A stretch of 64,000 nucleotides of DNA from SLSG01 sp964477035 (GCA_964477035.1 CAYZCW010000001.1:124001-188000), one strand, 5' to 3'; counted from the stretch's first letter, positions 32,382 to 42,126 are shown. Made by a program: numbers and translations. The notes: generated by a model not told the origin, from the letters alone.

Positions 32382-33454
32382 CATGGCCGTCCGGATGGTT
32401 CCGGGAACCCAGAGACAAACGCCCCGACCAGGGTGTCGAACACCTCCCGGTCCGGGTCATGAAACGAGACCTCCACAGGCACATAGTACACCGGCAAACC
32501 GCTCAGAACCTCCAGCAGGGATTCCTGCCGCAGGCGCATATAGTCCTTCTCCGTGGTCAGCAGGATCTTGGACTGGCTGATCGATTCTTCATATTTTTTT
32601 CTGATGGCTTTCAGGTCTGACCGGCTGAAAGGATGGTGGTCCGGGAACCGGTCCACCAGCAATTCCTGGCAGAGCGTTTTTAAATGCTCTTCCAGGGCCG
32701 CGGCATTGGCGATCCCTGTGAACAGGAAAATGGTTTTCAGAGAGCTTTCCTGAAGGGGCGGCTTGCCCGGTTGCACCGGATGCCAACGGGAATAGGTCAG
32801 GGTGGAGAAGAGGATGGGGCCTTTATAACGGGGTACGAGCGACTCCAGCAGGAAGCGGCGGTCAAGGGGCGAAAACACCTCCGGGGTTTTGGTTACAATC
32901 AATGCATCGGCCCGTTTGACCGATGATTTGGGTTCTCTCAGGGTGCCGCTCGGCAACAGGACATTCCGGAAGAAGGGATGGTAGTACTCGGTCAGCAGCA
33001 GGTTGAGTCCGGGCCGGACGTGGCGGTGCTGGAAGGCGTCATCGAGTAACACCACCTGCACCTCCGGGTGGTTTTTCATGATCCAGGCCATCCCCTTTTT
33101 CCGGCTCTCGTGCACCACCACCAGCACCTTGGGAAATTTCCTTTTTACCTGCAGGGGCTCATCCCCGGCCTGGCTTGCCGTGGATTCTTCCGTCACGACA
33201 TAGAGTCCCCTGCTGCGGCGTTTGTACCCCCTGCTGAGCACGGCCAGCCGGTACCTGGTTCCCAGCAGCCTGACCAGGTATTCCACATGCGGGGTCTTCC
33301 CGGTCCCCCCGGTGCTTAAATTCCCGACACCGATCACCGGGAGGGAATAGGACACCGACGGCAGCAGGACCCAGTCGAACAACTTGTTGCGGATCCAGAC
33401 GACCAGTCCGTAAAGCAGGGAAAGGGGATACAGGATGAAACGGAACCAGCTCAT
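32381..33454 (-). CDS. lpxK: Tetraacyldisaccharide 4'-kinase
   Basis: LpxK phosphorylates the lipid A precursor at the inner membrane. The 357-residue protein has an N-terminal membrane-associated helix (WFRFILYPLSLLYGLVVW), the P-loop GNLSTGGTGKTPH, LSRGYKRRSRG, and DDAFQHR, which holds the catalytic Asp. I start at 33454, where the family begins; the longer frame to 33556 adds 34 residues of unrelated sequence. Confidence 0.94.
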   Translation of the reverse strand: MSWFRFILYPLSLLYGLVVWIRNKLFDWVLLPSVSYSLPVIGVGNLSTGGTGKTPHVEYLVRLLGTRYRLAVLSRGYKRRSRGLYVVTEESTASQAGDEPLQVKRKFPKVLVVVHESRKKGMAWIMKNHPEVQVVLLDDAFQHRHVRPGLNLLLTEYYHPFFRNVLLPSGTLREPKSSVKRADALIVTKTPEVFSPLDRRFLLESLVPRYKGPILFSTLTYSRWHPVQPGKPPLQESSLKTIFLFTGIANAAALEEHLKTLCQELLVDRFPDHHPFSRSDLKAIRKKYEESISQSKILLTTEKDYMRLRQESLLEVLSGLPVYYVPVEVSFHDPDREVFDTLVGAFVSGFPEPSGRP

Positions 33455-33529
33455 GCATTCAAAGATAGGGAATCCTTTGATATGGTCCTGTTGCCTGGGG
33501 CAATCGACCGCAACATGCGTTTCTTTTTC

Positions 33530-33537
33530 TATCTTTG
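33530..33537 (+). promoter_or_regulatory. Promoter -7 box for the Nif3-family gene
   Basis: TATCTTTG fits TAnnTTTG exactly, 31 nt before the ATG at 33569. Confidence 0.55.
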
Positions 33538-33568
33538 GTAGAGAGACTGTAACCAAGCCTTTGAGACC

Positions 33569-34672
33569 ATGCCGGCAACCATCAAAGACCTGCTCTCCGT
33601 TCTGGAACAGGCCGCCCCCTTCTCATTTCAGGAAAGCTATGACAATTCCGGGCTTCAGATCGGAAGCCCCCGGCAGGAGGTCCGCCGCGGGCTGATCTGC
33701 CTGGACGTGACCATGGAGGTGGTCCGTGAAGCCATGGACAAAGACTGTGACCTGATCCTTTCACACCATCCGCTGTTGTTTCATCCGCTCAGGAAAATAA
33801 GTGGTGAGAACCACGTGGAGGCCATCGTGCGAGAGGTCATCAAAAACGACCTGGCCGTGGTGTCGGTTCACACCAACCTGGACAATGCCTTCCCGGGTGT
33901 GAACCATATCCTGGCGGAGAAGCTGGGAATGAAAGATTTGCGGGTGTTGCAAGCGCGAAAGGGCCAGCTCCGGAAGCTCGTTGTCTTTTGCCCCTCGGAC
34001 CACGCTGCCGCGGTCCGGCAGGCCTTGTTCGCTGCCGGTGCCGGACACATCGGAGATTACGACTCCTGCTCCTTTAACATGGAGGGGAAGGGCACATTCC
34101 GGGCCGGGGAGGGCACCGATCCTTTCGTGGGAACACGTGGCGAACTGCATACCGAACCAGAAACCAGGATCGAAACCATTTTTCCTGCCTGGGCACAGGC
34201 AAAGGTGTTGGCGGCCCTGAACGACAGCCACCCCTATGAGGAGGTGGCCTACGATATCTATCCGCTCGAGAATGTCTATGACCGGGCCGGCAGCGGCTTG
34301 TCGGGACAGCTTCCCCATCCCTTGCCGGCCGGGGAATTCCTTGCCATGGTGAAAAAGGTTCTTGGCATTCCGGTCCTGCGGCATTCGGTCTGTACATACC
34401 AACAAATGGTCCGGAAGGTGGCCGTTTGCGGGGGCTCGGGCGCCTTCCTCCTGGAGCATGCCATTGCTGCAGGGGCCGGGGCCTTTATCACTTCGGAGGT
34501 AAAATACAACCATTTTTTCGAAGCCGCCGGAAGGATCCTGCTGGTGGATGCCGGCCACCATGAAACCGAGCAGTTTGCACCGGAATTGCTGCTTGAGATT
34601 CTTAAGAAAAAAATGCTTAACTTTGCCCTCCTCATTTCGGAGGTGAATACCAACCCGATCCAATACACATAA
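33569..34672 (+). CDS. Nif3-like dinuclear metal centre protein
   Basis: A 367-residue member of the Nif3/YbgI/YqfO family. Metal-binding segments are DLILSHHPLLFHP, VVSVHTNLDNAFPGVNHIL and, near the end, VDAGHHETEQF. A central insert (about residues 130-230), as in YqfO, has a PII/CutA-like fold pattern. Family members are annotated as GTP cyclohydrolase-like or metal chaperones, but the biochemical role is not settled. It is 33 nt before the zinc-ribbon gene and probably cotranscribed. Confidence 0.9.
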   Translation: MPATIKDLLSVLEQAAPFSFQESYDNSGLQIGSPRQEVRRGLICLDVTMEVVREAMDKDCDLILSHHPLLFHPLRKISGENHVEAIVREVIKNDLAVVSVHTNLDNAFPGVNHILAEKLGMKDLRVLQARKGQLRKLVVFCPSDHAAAVRQALFAAGAGHIGDYDSCSFNMEGKGTFRAGEGTDPFVGTRGELHTEPETRIETIFPAWAQAKVLAALNDSHPYEEVAYDIYPLENVYDRAGSGLSGQLPHPLPAGEFLAMVKKVLGIPVLRHSVCTYQQMVRKVAVCGGSGAFLLEHAIAAGAGAFITSEVKYNHFFEAAGRILLVDAGHHETEQFAPELLLEILKKKMLNFALLISEVNTNPIQYT

Positions 34673-34705
34673 TCAACCCCAGCGAAACCCGGAAAAAAAA
34701 GACCC

Positions 34706-35557
34706 ATGGCAAAAAGCACGAAAGCCGAAAAGGAAAAGGCAAAAACGATCAATCCCAGTACGGGAACCGAAGGCTCCCCCGTTGCCATCCCGGAAACCGG
34801 TGCCGACGACAACATAGAGAAGACGGTCAGGAAGAAACTCATCGCCTTGTTTTCCCTGCAGACGATCGACACCCAGATAGACAAGATACGCATTGTGCGC
34901 GGGGAATTGCCCCTGGAGGTCCAGGACCTGGAAGACGAGATCGAAGGCCTGGCCACGAGGGTGGAAAAATTCAACCAGGAAATACGGGATCTGGAAGAGG
35001 AAATCTCGGCAAAAAAACATGCGATCACCGACAGCCTGGAGTTGATCAAAAAGTATGAGGCCCAGCAGATGAATGTCCGGAACAACCGGGAGTATGACTC
35101 CCTCTCCAAGGAGATCGAGTTCCAGTCGCTCGAAGCCCAGCTTGCCGAAAAGAAGATCAAGGAGCTTGGGGCCACCGTGGAAATGAAAAAGGAAGCCGTC
35201 GGGGAAATTGAAACCGAACTGGCGGAGCGTAGCAAGGACCTGGAGGCGAAGAAAGCGGAACTGAACGACATCGTGGCAGAAACCCAAAAGGAGGAGGAAC
35301 TGCTGCTGGAAAAATCCGGGAAACAAAAACTGGATATTGAGAACAGGCTGCTAAATGCCTATGAGCGGATACGCGCCAATGTGCGTAATGGCCTGGCCGT
35401 CGTGCCCGTCGAGCGTGATGCCTGCGGAGGCTGCTTCAACAAGATCCCGCCCCAGCGCCACCTTGACATCCGCCTGCACAAGAAAATCATAGTCTGCGAG
35501 TACTGCGGCCGCATCCTGGTGGATGATGAAATCGTCAACCTGGTGGACGTACAGTAG
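34706..35557 (+). CDS. Coiled-coil protein with C4 zinc ribbon
   Basis: A 283-residue protein. After a disordered N-terminus rich in K, E and A, residues 45-210 form a long heptad-bearing coiled coil. The C-terminus carries two Cys pairs, CGGC and CEYC, around FNKIPPQRHLDIR, giving a zinc ribbon. Similar proteins follow nif3 genes in many bacteria and are predicted to bind nucleic acid or tether complexes, with function unproven. The neighbour relation supports a shared operon. Confidence 0.88.
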   Translation: MAKSTKAEKEKAKTINPSTGTEGSPVAIPETGADDNIEKTVRKKLIALFSLQTIDTQIDKIRIVRGELPLEVQDLEDEIEGLATRVEKFNQEIRDLEEEISAKKHAITDSLELIKKYEAQQMNVRNNREYDSLSKEIEFQSLEAQLAEKKIKELGATVEMKKEAVGEIETELAERSKDLEAKKAELNDIVAETQKEEELLLEKSGKQKLDIENRLLNAYERIRANVRNGLAVVPVERDACGGCFNKIPPQRHLDIRLHKKIIVCEYCGRILVDDEIVNLVDVQ

Positions 35558-35564
35558 CAGAATC

Positions 35565-35604
35565 AAAAAAAAAAAACGGGGCCGCAGCGCCCCGTTTTTT
35601 TTTT
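35565..35604. terminator. Bidirectional terminator
   Basis: A run of A (35565-35576), then CGGGGC (35577-35582) paired with GCCCCG (35589-35594), then a run of ten T. It serves both the zinc-ribbon gene and the convergent outer-membrane gene. Confidence 0.88.
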
Positions 35605-35618
35605 GGCCTGGTGGCGGA

Positions 35619-37070
35619 TTAAAACCTCCAGCCCATGGTGATCCTGAAGATGCTGGCCGTGAAGTCCCGTTCTGCCACCGGAATCATGGAAGGGTTTTCA
35701 AGCATGTATAGGGCATATTCTTCGGAGTGGAAGCTGTAGGTGTATCCGAAGTCCATGAAGAAACTTCTTTCCCTGAAGCCAATACCGGCAGACAATACCG
35801 ACCGGCTCGCATCATTGACTCCCTCACGGTAGGGGCTGGAATAATAACCGTAACCGGCCCTGAGGGCAAGGGGGGCCAGGCGGATCTCCCCGCCGAGGCG
35901 CAGCACGTGCTGGGCCTGCATGTTGTTCCGGATCACGCTGTTCTCCTCAGAGAAGGAGTAATCGCTGCTGCGCAGCCGGCTGGTGGTGTAATCCACGTAT
36001 TCATAGTCCAGGCTCAGCAAGCCGTTGGTCCCGAAAACAAAGGCCAGGGAGCCGATGGCCTTCATCGGGGTGTTCAGCTCATACTCAAATTCCCCTACCG
36101 GGCTGATGGCATAATCCGTGTCGTAGTCCAGGTTCAGATCCGATTGCATGCTGGCACTGAATGTGTCTTTCAGGCTGTAGAATGTCGGGGTGTGAATGGC
36201 CAGTCCCAGGCGCAGAAAGTCGACAGGTCGCACAATGGCCCCCACCTTCAGGTTGAGGCCGGAACCGCGGGTTTCAAATTGGTTCCTGAAGGTAAGGGCA
36301 TTGAAATATTCGCTGATCCCGTCAACGTCCCTTTCTTCGAACACAACCTCTTCCTGGTAGCGCACCACCGGAAGGCCCACCGTTCCCCCCAGGTAAAGCC
36401 GGTCGTTATAGTTGGCGGCCATGGAAAACACATACTCACGGAGGGACCCGGAACTGTTGACGGACTGTCGCTGCAGGACATTCCCGTCGGGCATGTCCAC
36501 GAAAAACACATCGTTGTATTTGTCGAGCAGGTAAGTATCCCAGGCCAGGCCCGTGGAGAAATCGTCAAGGTTGTTCTCGTGGCCCGCCTGGATGGCTTGT
36601 TCCAGAAAGCTTGTCATCAGGGAGTTCTGGTTGTTAAACCCCTCGGCGATCCACCGGTTGTTGAAATTATTCTGCCGGTTCAGTCCGAATCCGAAATTGA
36701 CGAAGCGCCAGGCGTTGACTTCCATATTGCGGCTGAGGGGTACGGAAAACACCAGCCCGATGTTGTTCAGGTTGACGTTGTATTTCATGTCTTCCGAGAC
36801 CTGTCCGAAATACCCGGTCTCTACGGCCTGGTAGCTAAGGGATGGGGTGATGGTCACCTCCGAACTGCGGTAGATCCCCAGTCCGGCTGGGTTGATGCCC
36901 AAACTGGAGAAATCTCCCCCGAGGGCCCCGAAGGCCCCACCCATGCTGGCAAAGCGCGCCGTTCCGCCCGGATCCAGCATGGAATAGCGGAGGGCATCCA
37001 CCTCGTTCTGTCCAAAACCATTGAATGATAGAACGATACATGAAATTAAGCTGATAACTGTTTTCTTCAT
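35619..37070 (-). CDS. Outer membrane beta-barrel protein, OmpP1/FadL-like
   Basis: A 483-residue barrel with a signal peptide (MKKTVISLISCIVLS, ending GFGQ). The mature start holds SMLDPGGTARFASMGGAFGALGGDFSSLGINPAGLGIYR, the hatch-like opening seen in Bacteroidota relatives of FadL/TodX. Alternating strands end in Phe (MGWRF). Relatives take up hydrophobic molecules; the substrate is unknown here. The start at 37070 is chosen at the signal peptide. A frame extending to 37208 would overlap the neighbouring gene. Confidence 0.87.
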   Translation of the reverse strand: MKKTVISLISCIVLSFNGFGQNEVDALRYSMLDPGGTARFASMGGAFGALGGDFSSLGINPAGLGIYRSSEVTITPSLSYQAVETGYFGQVSEDMKYNVNLNNIGLVFSVPLSRNMEVNAWRFVNFGFGLNRQNNFNNRWIAEGFNNQNSLMTSFLEQAIQAGHENNLDDFSTGLAWDTYLLDKYNDVFFVDMPDGNVLQRQSVNSSGSLREYVFSMAANYNDRLYLGGTVGLPVVRYQEEVVFEERDVDGISEYFNALTFRNQFETRGSGLNLKVGAIVRPVDFLRLGLAIHTPTFYSLKDTFSASMQSDLNLDYDTDYAISPVGEFEYELNTPMKAIGSLAFVFGTNGLLSLDYEYVDYTTSRLRSSDYSFSEENSVIRNNMQAQHVLRLGGEIRLAPLALRAGYGYYSSPYREGVNDASRSVLSAGIGFRERSFFMDFGYTYSFHSEEYALYMLENPSMIPVAERDFTASIFRITMGWRF

Positions 37071-37191
37071 TGGGGTAGGAATTGAGTGTTGTTTACCAGC
37101 CCTGCCCGTTGCTTCCACCGGCGGGGAAGCGGCATTCACGGACTGAGGAAATGGGTCGGCATGGCATTTAATAAAACCGGCCTGGGTTCTC

Positions 37192-38916
37192 TTAGTTTCG
37201 TCTTCCACTGGAAGACCGCGAAGGGGTGCTGCTGCCCGACGACCTGGAAGGAGTCGAGGGAGACGTTCTTGCCGGTGCGGAAGAGCCGCTGCTCCTGGTC
37301 GGCGGACTGATCCGGGGGCTGCTCTGCTGCCTGCTCGGGGTCCTTACGGCCGGGGAGCTCTGGGTCGGCGTTTGCTGCCTTGTGGGTGTCCTCACATTGG
37401 ATGGCGATTGCTGGGGCCGGGTTTGCCTCGGACTGCTCTGAGGCCTCAGCTGCGGCTGCACCTGCCTGCGCTCAGGACCGACCTGCTCTCCCGCGGGACG
37501 GGCCGCTTCCCTTGGTGGGGTCACGGCCGGTGTCCGTGTGGTCTGGGGGTTGCGGTACTGGTCGTTGGACCGGGGCTGTTGGTAGCTCGGCGAGGTGTAG
37601 GTGCGCGGCGGGGTATAATTGGGCTGGTTCACCCGGTCCGGGCTGGCCGGCCTGGTGGCCTGCTGTTCCGGCCTGGTGTAACGCTGGGAAGACTCCCCCG
37701 CCGGCCGGGTCACCTGCTGAACGGCCGGGGTCGTGGGCCGTGCTTCCTGCCTCCCGGGCATGGGCTGCTCCCGCACCGGCTGTGTGCCACTGCGTTCGGT
37801 CTGTCTCTGGGGGGCTGTTTCGGTCTGCCTTGCGGGGCTTTGCGGACGAGCCTGCTCCGCACCGGCCGCGCGCTCCGGAATTGTGGCCCTGGTGGCGGTA
37901 CGTGCCTGTGTTTCTTCCGCCCTCTGTGGGCGTGCCCTTTCAGCCGTTCTTTGTTCTGCTGGCTGGCCCCTCAGGCCGCGACCTTCAGCGGTTTCTGCCT
38001 GGCGGGTTCCCACCGCCCCGGCTTCCCTCGTCTGGCCTTCCCGGTCCATGACCCTGCCGCCGCGGCTCACCGTGCCGTTTCCTTCTGGGATGAGCTCCCG
38101 GGTGCCGGGGGCGGTTCTTGCCGTGCGGCCCTCAAAGCGTTCTGCGAATGTCTGGGCGCCGCGTTCCTGCCGGTCCCTTACAGTGCCCCCGACGGCGCTG
38201 CGGTGGCCGTAGTAGTAATTGCTCCGGTCGTAGCTGTTGTAGAGGTACTGGTAATAATAGGGGTTGTAGAAGATCCCGCTGTAATACCCGCGGTAGAAAC
38301 CGGAGTAATAGGCGTTGTGGAACGACCAGGGGTGGTGACCGTAGAAGTTGTAGTAGGGTGAAAAGGGATACAGGGGATCGTAGAAATGCCCGTAATACCA
38401 GGATGAACTGAAATAGGAATAGGGAGACCAACCGAAGGAAGGACCCCAGTAATAACCTGGATAATACATCGGGTAAGCCCCGTACCCAAGATAGATGCTG
38501 ACCCCGGAATAAAAGGGGTCGTAATTGTACCAGAACATGTTGGTATAGAAGGGGTCATAATACCCGCTGGCCAGGCCGAACGGACGGTAAAACCTCCGGA
38601 TGCGGCTGGAATAGGTAAAGTCGTAATAGTCCCCGTAATGGTTGCTGATAAAGACATTGCCTGCCTGGTCGTCCACCTCCTGGTAGGCGGTTTCGGTTTC
38701 GTAGTAGCCGGTTTCCTGCCCGGATGCAGGAACCTCCACGACTGTGGCCTGCTTCTCCGTGACCCGGGCCTGCGCTTCATCAGGGGAGCCGTTGCCCGGC
38801 CTGATGAGCTCCGGACTGTAATAAATATCATCGTAAGTGCCTGCTGTATGATAAGTTGTGGAACAACTTGCCAGGGTCAGGAGTACTATGCCGAAAATTG
38901 CTGCGTGTGATTTCAT
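37192..38916 (-). CDS. Lipoprotein with aromatic-rich and Arg/Pro/Ser-rich halves
   Basis: A 574-residue protein I cannot assign to a characterised family. A lipoprotein signal (LLTLASCSTTYH) starts it. Residues 100-230 are packed with Tyr, Phe, Trp, Gly and Pro (for example PYYNFYGHHPWSFHN), and residues 235-574 are low-complexity, rich in R, Q, P, T and S (for example RQQSSPRISPP). The acidic stretch before the aromatic part, then the strongly basic tail, suggest an extracytoplasmic adhesive or cell-wall-binding role, but this is inference. It diverges from proS across a shared promoter region. Confidence 0.75.
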   Translation of the reverse strand: MKSHAAIFGIVLLTLASCSTTYHTAGTYDDIYYSPELIRPGNGSPDEAQARVTEKQATVVEVPASGQETGYYETETAYQEVDDQAGNVFISNHYGDYYDFTYSSRIRRFYRPFGLASGYYDPFYTNMFWYNYDPFYSGVSIYLGYGAYPMYYPGYYWGPSFGWSPYSYFSSSWYYGHFYDPLYPFSPYYNFYGHHPWSFHNAYYSGFYRGYYSGIFYNPYYYQYLYNSYDRSNYYYGHRSAVGGTVRDRQERGAQTFAERFEGRTARTAPGTRELIPEGNGTVSRGGRVMDREGQTREAGAVGTRQAETAEGRGLRGQPAEQRTAERARPQRAEETQARTATRATIPERAAGAEQARPQSPARQTETAPQRQTERSGTQPVREQPMPGRQEARPTTPAVQQVTRPAGESSQRYTRPEQQATRPASPDRVNQPNYTPPRTYTSPSYQQPRSNDQYRNPQTTRTPAVTPPREAARPAGEQVGPERRQVQPQLRPQSSPRQTRPQQSPSNVRTPTRQQTPTQSSPAVRTPSRQQSSPRISPPTRSSGSSAPARTSPSTPSRSSGSSTPSRSSSGRRN

Positions 38917-38944
38917 GACGATTTCCTCCGTTGGTGTTGGTTAA

Positions 38945-38952
38945 CAAAGTTA
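38945..38952 (-). promoter_or_regulatory. Promoter -7 box for the aromatic-rich lipoprotein gene
   Basis: The minus strand reads TAACTTTG, an exact TAnnTTTG, 28 nt before the ATG at 38916. It is within the palindrome GTTAACAAAGTTAAC (38942-38956 region). Confidence 0.6.
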
Positions 38953-38983
38953 ACAACTTGGCCCGATTTTCATCGTTTTTTGT

Positions 38984-38991
38984 TAAATTTG
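38984..38991 (+). promoter_or_regulatory. Promoter -7 box for proS
   Basis: TAAATTTG fits TAnnTTTG exactly, 50 nt before the chosen proS ATG, so the longer frame from 38931 would start upstream of the promoter. Confidence 0.6.
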
Positions 38992-39041
38992 CGCGTTTCT
39001 TTACCAGGAAAAAAAGCGCAAATACTATACCAAAAAACAAG

Positions 39042-40517
39042 ATGGCAAAAGATTTTTCAACAAGGGAAGAAAACTACTCAAAATGGTACAATGACATCGT
39101 GCTGAAGGCCGGACTGGCGGAGAGTTCCGCCGTTCGCGGCTGCATGGTCATCAAGCCATACGGCTATGCCATCTGGGAAAAAATGCAGGGAGCCCTGGAC
39201 AAGATGTTCAAGGACACCGGCCATTTAAATGCGTATTTCCCCCTGTTTATACCAAAATCCTTCCTGAGCAAGGAGGCCGACCATGTGGAGGGCTTTGCCA
39301 AGGAATGTGCCGTGGTAACCCATTACAGGCTGAAAATGGCCGAGGATGGCAGCGGGGTGGTGGTGGACCAGACGGCCAAACTGGAAGAGGAGCTTATTGT
39401 CCGGCCCACATCCGAAACCATCATCTGGGACACTTACCGCAACTGGGTGCAGTCTTACCGGGACCTGCCCATCCTGGTCAACCAGTGGGCCAATGTGGTG
39501 CGCTGGGAAATGCGCACGCGCATGTTCCTCCGTACGGCAGAGTTTCTTTGGCAGGAGGGCCACACGGCCCACGCCACGAAAAAGGAAGCACTGGAGGAGA
39601 CCCATCTGATCCTCAATATTTATGCCGATTTTGCCGAGAAGTTCATGGCCATGCCCGTGCTGAAAGGAACCAAATCAGAAAACGAACGGTTCGCAGGCGC
39701 CGTAGAGACCTTCTGTATTGAGGCCCTGATGCAGGATGGCAAGGCCCTCCAGGCCGGGACCTCCCACTTTCTGGGTCAGAACTTTGCGAAGGCTTTCGAT
39801 GTGAAATTTGCCAGCAAAGACGGCACCCTGGAACATGTCTGGGCAACCTCCTGGGGTGTTTCCACCCGCCTGGTGGGCGCACTGATCATGGCCCACTCGG
39901 ACGATCACGGATTGGTGTTGCCTCCGCGACTGGCCCCGATCCAGGTGGTCATCATCCCCATCTACAAAACCGACGCACAGCGGGAACTGGTGTGCCAACA
40001 GGCCGGGGCCATCGAAAAAACGCTGAAGGGAAAGGGCATTGCGGTGAAACTGGACGACCGCGACACACACAAACCGGGCTGGAAGTTTAACGAGTACGAG
40101 TTCAAGGGAGTCCCCGTACGCATTGCCATCGGACCCAGGGACGTGGAAAATGGCACGGTGGAGATTGCCCGCCGCGATACCCTTGAAAAAGAAATTTACC
40201 AGGTGGCCGATCTGGGCAACAAAGTGGAACACCTGCTGCATGCCATCCAGGACAATATCTATCAGAAGGCCTTGGCGTTCAGGGAGGACAATACCCACCA
40301 GGTCGATACCTGGGAAGAGTTCAGGCAGGTGGTGGAAAAAAAGGGGGGGTTCGCCCTGGCACACTGGGACGGCACGGCAGAAACCGAACAGAAGATCAAG
40401 GAAGAAACCAGGGCCACCATCCGGTGCATCCCCCTGGACAAGGCCGGCCCTTCCGGCAAGTGCGTTTATACAGGCCGTCCGTCCGAAAAGCGGGTGGTGT
40501 TCGCTCAGGCCTATTAG
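39042..40517 (+). CDS. proS: Prolyl-tRNA synthetase (archaeal/eukaryal type)
   Basis: Charges tRNA-Pro. The 491-residue protein lacks the insertion domain of the bacterial type and has the class II motifs IWEKMQGALDKMF, VRPTSETIIW, RWEMRTRMFLRTAEFLWQEGHTAH and motif 3 near SWGVSTRLVGALIM. A C-terminal zinc-associated domain ends in QAY. The start at 39042 follows the promoter box and gives MAKDFSTREENYSKWYND, the family opening. Confidence 0.95.
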   Translation: MAKDFSTREENYSKWYNDIVLKAGLAESSAVRGCMVIKPYGYAIWEKMQGALDKMFKDTGHLNAYFPLFIPKSFLSKEADHVEGFAKECAVVTHYRLKMAEDGSGVVVDQTAKLEEELIVRPTSETIIWDTYRNWVQSYRDLPILVNQWANVVRWEMRTRMFLRTAEFLWQEGHTAHATKKEALEETHLILNIYADFAEKFMAMPVLKGTKSENERFAGAVETFCIEALMQDGKALQAGTSHFLGQNFAKAFDVKFASKDGTLEHVWATSWGVSTRLVGALIMAHSDDHGLVLPPRLAPIQVVIIPIYKTDAQRELVCQQAGAIEKTLKGKGIAVKLDDRDTHKPGWKFNEYEFKGVPVRIAIGPRDVENGTVEIARRDTLEKEIYQVADLGNKVEHLLHAIQDNIYQKALAFREDNTHQVDTWEEFRQVVEKKGGFALAHWDGTAETEQKIKEETRATIRCIPLDKAGPSGKCVYTGRPSEKRVVFAQAY

Positions 40518-40573
40518 GCAATAGGCGGGCCCTCCCGCCCGTTCTCCTTTCAGTCCTGTTTAGCATGGCGGAT

Positions 40574-41008
40574 ATGAAGAAAACCATTCTCATCTTAATG
40601 CTGCTGATCCCCCTGCTGGGCCATGGGGAGGGGGTGCCTGTGCAGGCGCCGGACAGCACCCGGGCACTGAAGCGGCCTTACGTAAAGCAGGATCCCGCCA
40701 TAGACTGGCTGATGGCGGCCTACCGGGAAGCCCTTTCGGGAGAGCGCGGCATACAGGGATTCCGGGTGCAGGTCTTTATGGAGGCAGGCAACCAGGCCCG
40801 CCTCAACACCTTGCGCAGCAGGGCCGCATTCGAGGAAAAGTATCCCGGGGTCCCGGCCTACGTAATCTATGAAGAACCCAACTTCAAGCTGCGGGTGGGT
40901 GATTTCCGCACCCGCCTCGATGCCCGCCGCTTCCTGGAAACGATTCGTGAAGATTACCCGGCGGCCTACATCGTGATCAGCACCATCAATTTTCCCTCCC
41001 TGGACTAG
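40574..41008 (+). CDS. SPOR-domain protein
   Basis: A 144-residue secreted protein with an N-terminal signal (MKKTILILMLLIPLLG) and a C-terminal SPOR domain, GFRVQVFMEAG then VYIVYEEP-like VIYEEPNFKLRVGDFRTRLDARRFLE. SPOR domains bind glycan strands lacking stem peptides, often at division sites. An ATG at 40565 would add three residues. The TAG overlaps the TAG of the convergent fba gene at the shared CTAG (41005-41008). Confidence 0.8.
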   Translation: MKKTILILMLLIPLLGHGEGVPVQAPDSTRALKRPYVKQDPAIDWLMAAYREALSGERGIQGFRVQVFMEAGNQARLNTLRSRAAFEEKYPGVPAYVIYEEPNFKLRVGDFRTRLDARRFLETIREDYPAAYIVISTINFPSLD

Positions 41009-42084
41009 TTCCGGTCCAGGCAATCGAGGTCTTCAAAAGCCTGCTTTAACCGGGCGATCATGGTCTCCTCGCCTTTACGCAGCCAGGCCCGTGGGTCGTA
41101 ATATTTCTTATTGGGCTTGTCATCGCCATCCGGATTTCCGATCTGTCCCTGAAGGTAGCCTTCGTTTTTCTGATAGTAATTCCTGATGCCTTCCCAGAAG
41201 GCCCATTGGGTGTCGGTATCGATGTTCATTTTGATCACCCCGTAACCAATGGCTTCCCGGATTTCCTCCCTGGCCGAGCCGCTGCCGCCGTGGAACACGA
41301 AACTGACCGGATTGGGGCCCGTGCCAAACTTTTTCCGGATGAACTCCTGGGAGTTTTTCAGGATGACCGGCTGCAGCCTGACATTCCCCGGCTTGTATAC
41401 TCCATGGACGTTGCCGAAGGCGGCCGCGATGGTAAACTGGTCCGAGACCGAGGACAAGGCTTCGTACATGCGGGCCACCTCTTCGGGTTGGGTGTACAGC
41501 CGCGAACTGTCAATGTCCGTGTTGTCCACCCCGTCTTCTTCCCCGCCGGTCACTCCCAGCTCCACCTCCAGCCCCATGCCCATTTTGCTCATGCGCTCCA
41601 GGTAGCGGGTGCTGATGGCGATGTTGTCCTCGAGCGACTCCTCTGAGAGGTCCAGCATGTGGGAGCTGAACAGGGGTTTGCCGGTGGAGGCAAAATGGGC
41701 CTCGCTGGCCTCGAGAAGGCCGTCGATCCAGGGCAGGAGCTTTTTGGCTGCGTGGTCCGTGTGCATGACCACCCGGACCCCGTATTCCCTGGCCATGATG
41801 TCCGTGTGCCTGGCTCCCGAAACCGACCCGGCGATGGCGGCGCGCTGGTTCTCGTTCGACAGGCCCTTGCCGGCCATGAAATGCCCCCCCCCGTTGGAGA
41901 ACTGGATGATCACGGGGGAGTTTACGTCTCTGGCGGCTTCCAGCACGGCATTGATGGAGTTGCTCCCCACCACGTTGACCGCAGGGAGGGCGAATTTGTG
42001 CTTCCCGGCAATGCGGTACAATTCTTTCAGGGCTTCTCCGGTGACGATGCCCGGCTCGATGTGTTTCAATAATTGATCAGCCAT
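41005..42084 (-). CDS. fba: Class II fructose-bisphosphate aldolase
   Basis: Zinc-dependent aldolase of glycolysis and gluconeogenesis. The 359-residue chain has the metal His pair in VVMHTDHAAKK, GNVHGVYKPG, FHGGSGSAREEI and KMNIDTDTQWAFWEG. I start at the ATG at 42084, the family N-terminus (MADQLLKHIEPGIVTGE). The open frame runs on past it to 42987 only because it is antisense to the coiled-coil lipoprotein gene. Confidence 0.95.
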   Translation of the reverse strand: MADQLLKHIEPGIVTGEALKELYRIAGKHKFALPAVNVVGSNSINAVLEAARDVNSPVIIQFSNGGGHFMAGKGLSNENQRAAIAGSVSGARHTDIMAREYGVRVVMHTDHAAKKLLPWIDGLLEASEAHFASTGKPLFSSHMLDLSEESLEDNIAISTRYLERMSKMGMGLEVELGVTGGEEDGVDNTDIDSSRLYTQPEEVARMYEALSSVSDQFTIAAAFGNVHGVYKPGNVRLQPVILKNSQEFIRKKFGTGPNPVSFVFHGGSGSAREEIREAIGYGVIKMNIDTDTQWAFWEGIRNYYQKNEGYLQGQIGNPDGDDKPNKKYYDPRAWLRKGEETMIARLKQAFEDLDCLDRN

Positions 42085-42126
42085 GGGTTGGTATGTTTTT
42101 TTGTTTGTAAAAGCGTGATTCCGCCT

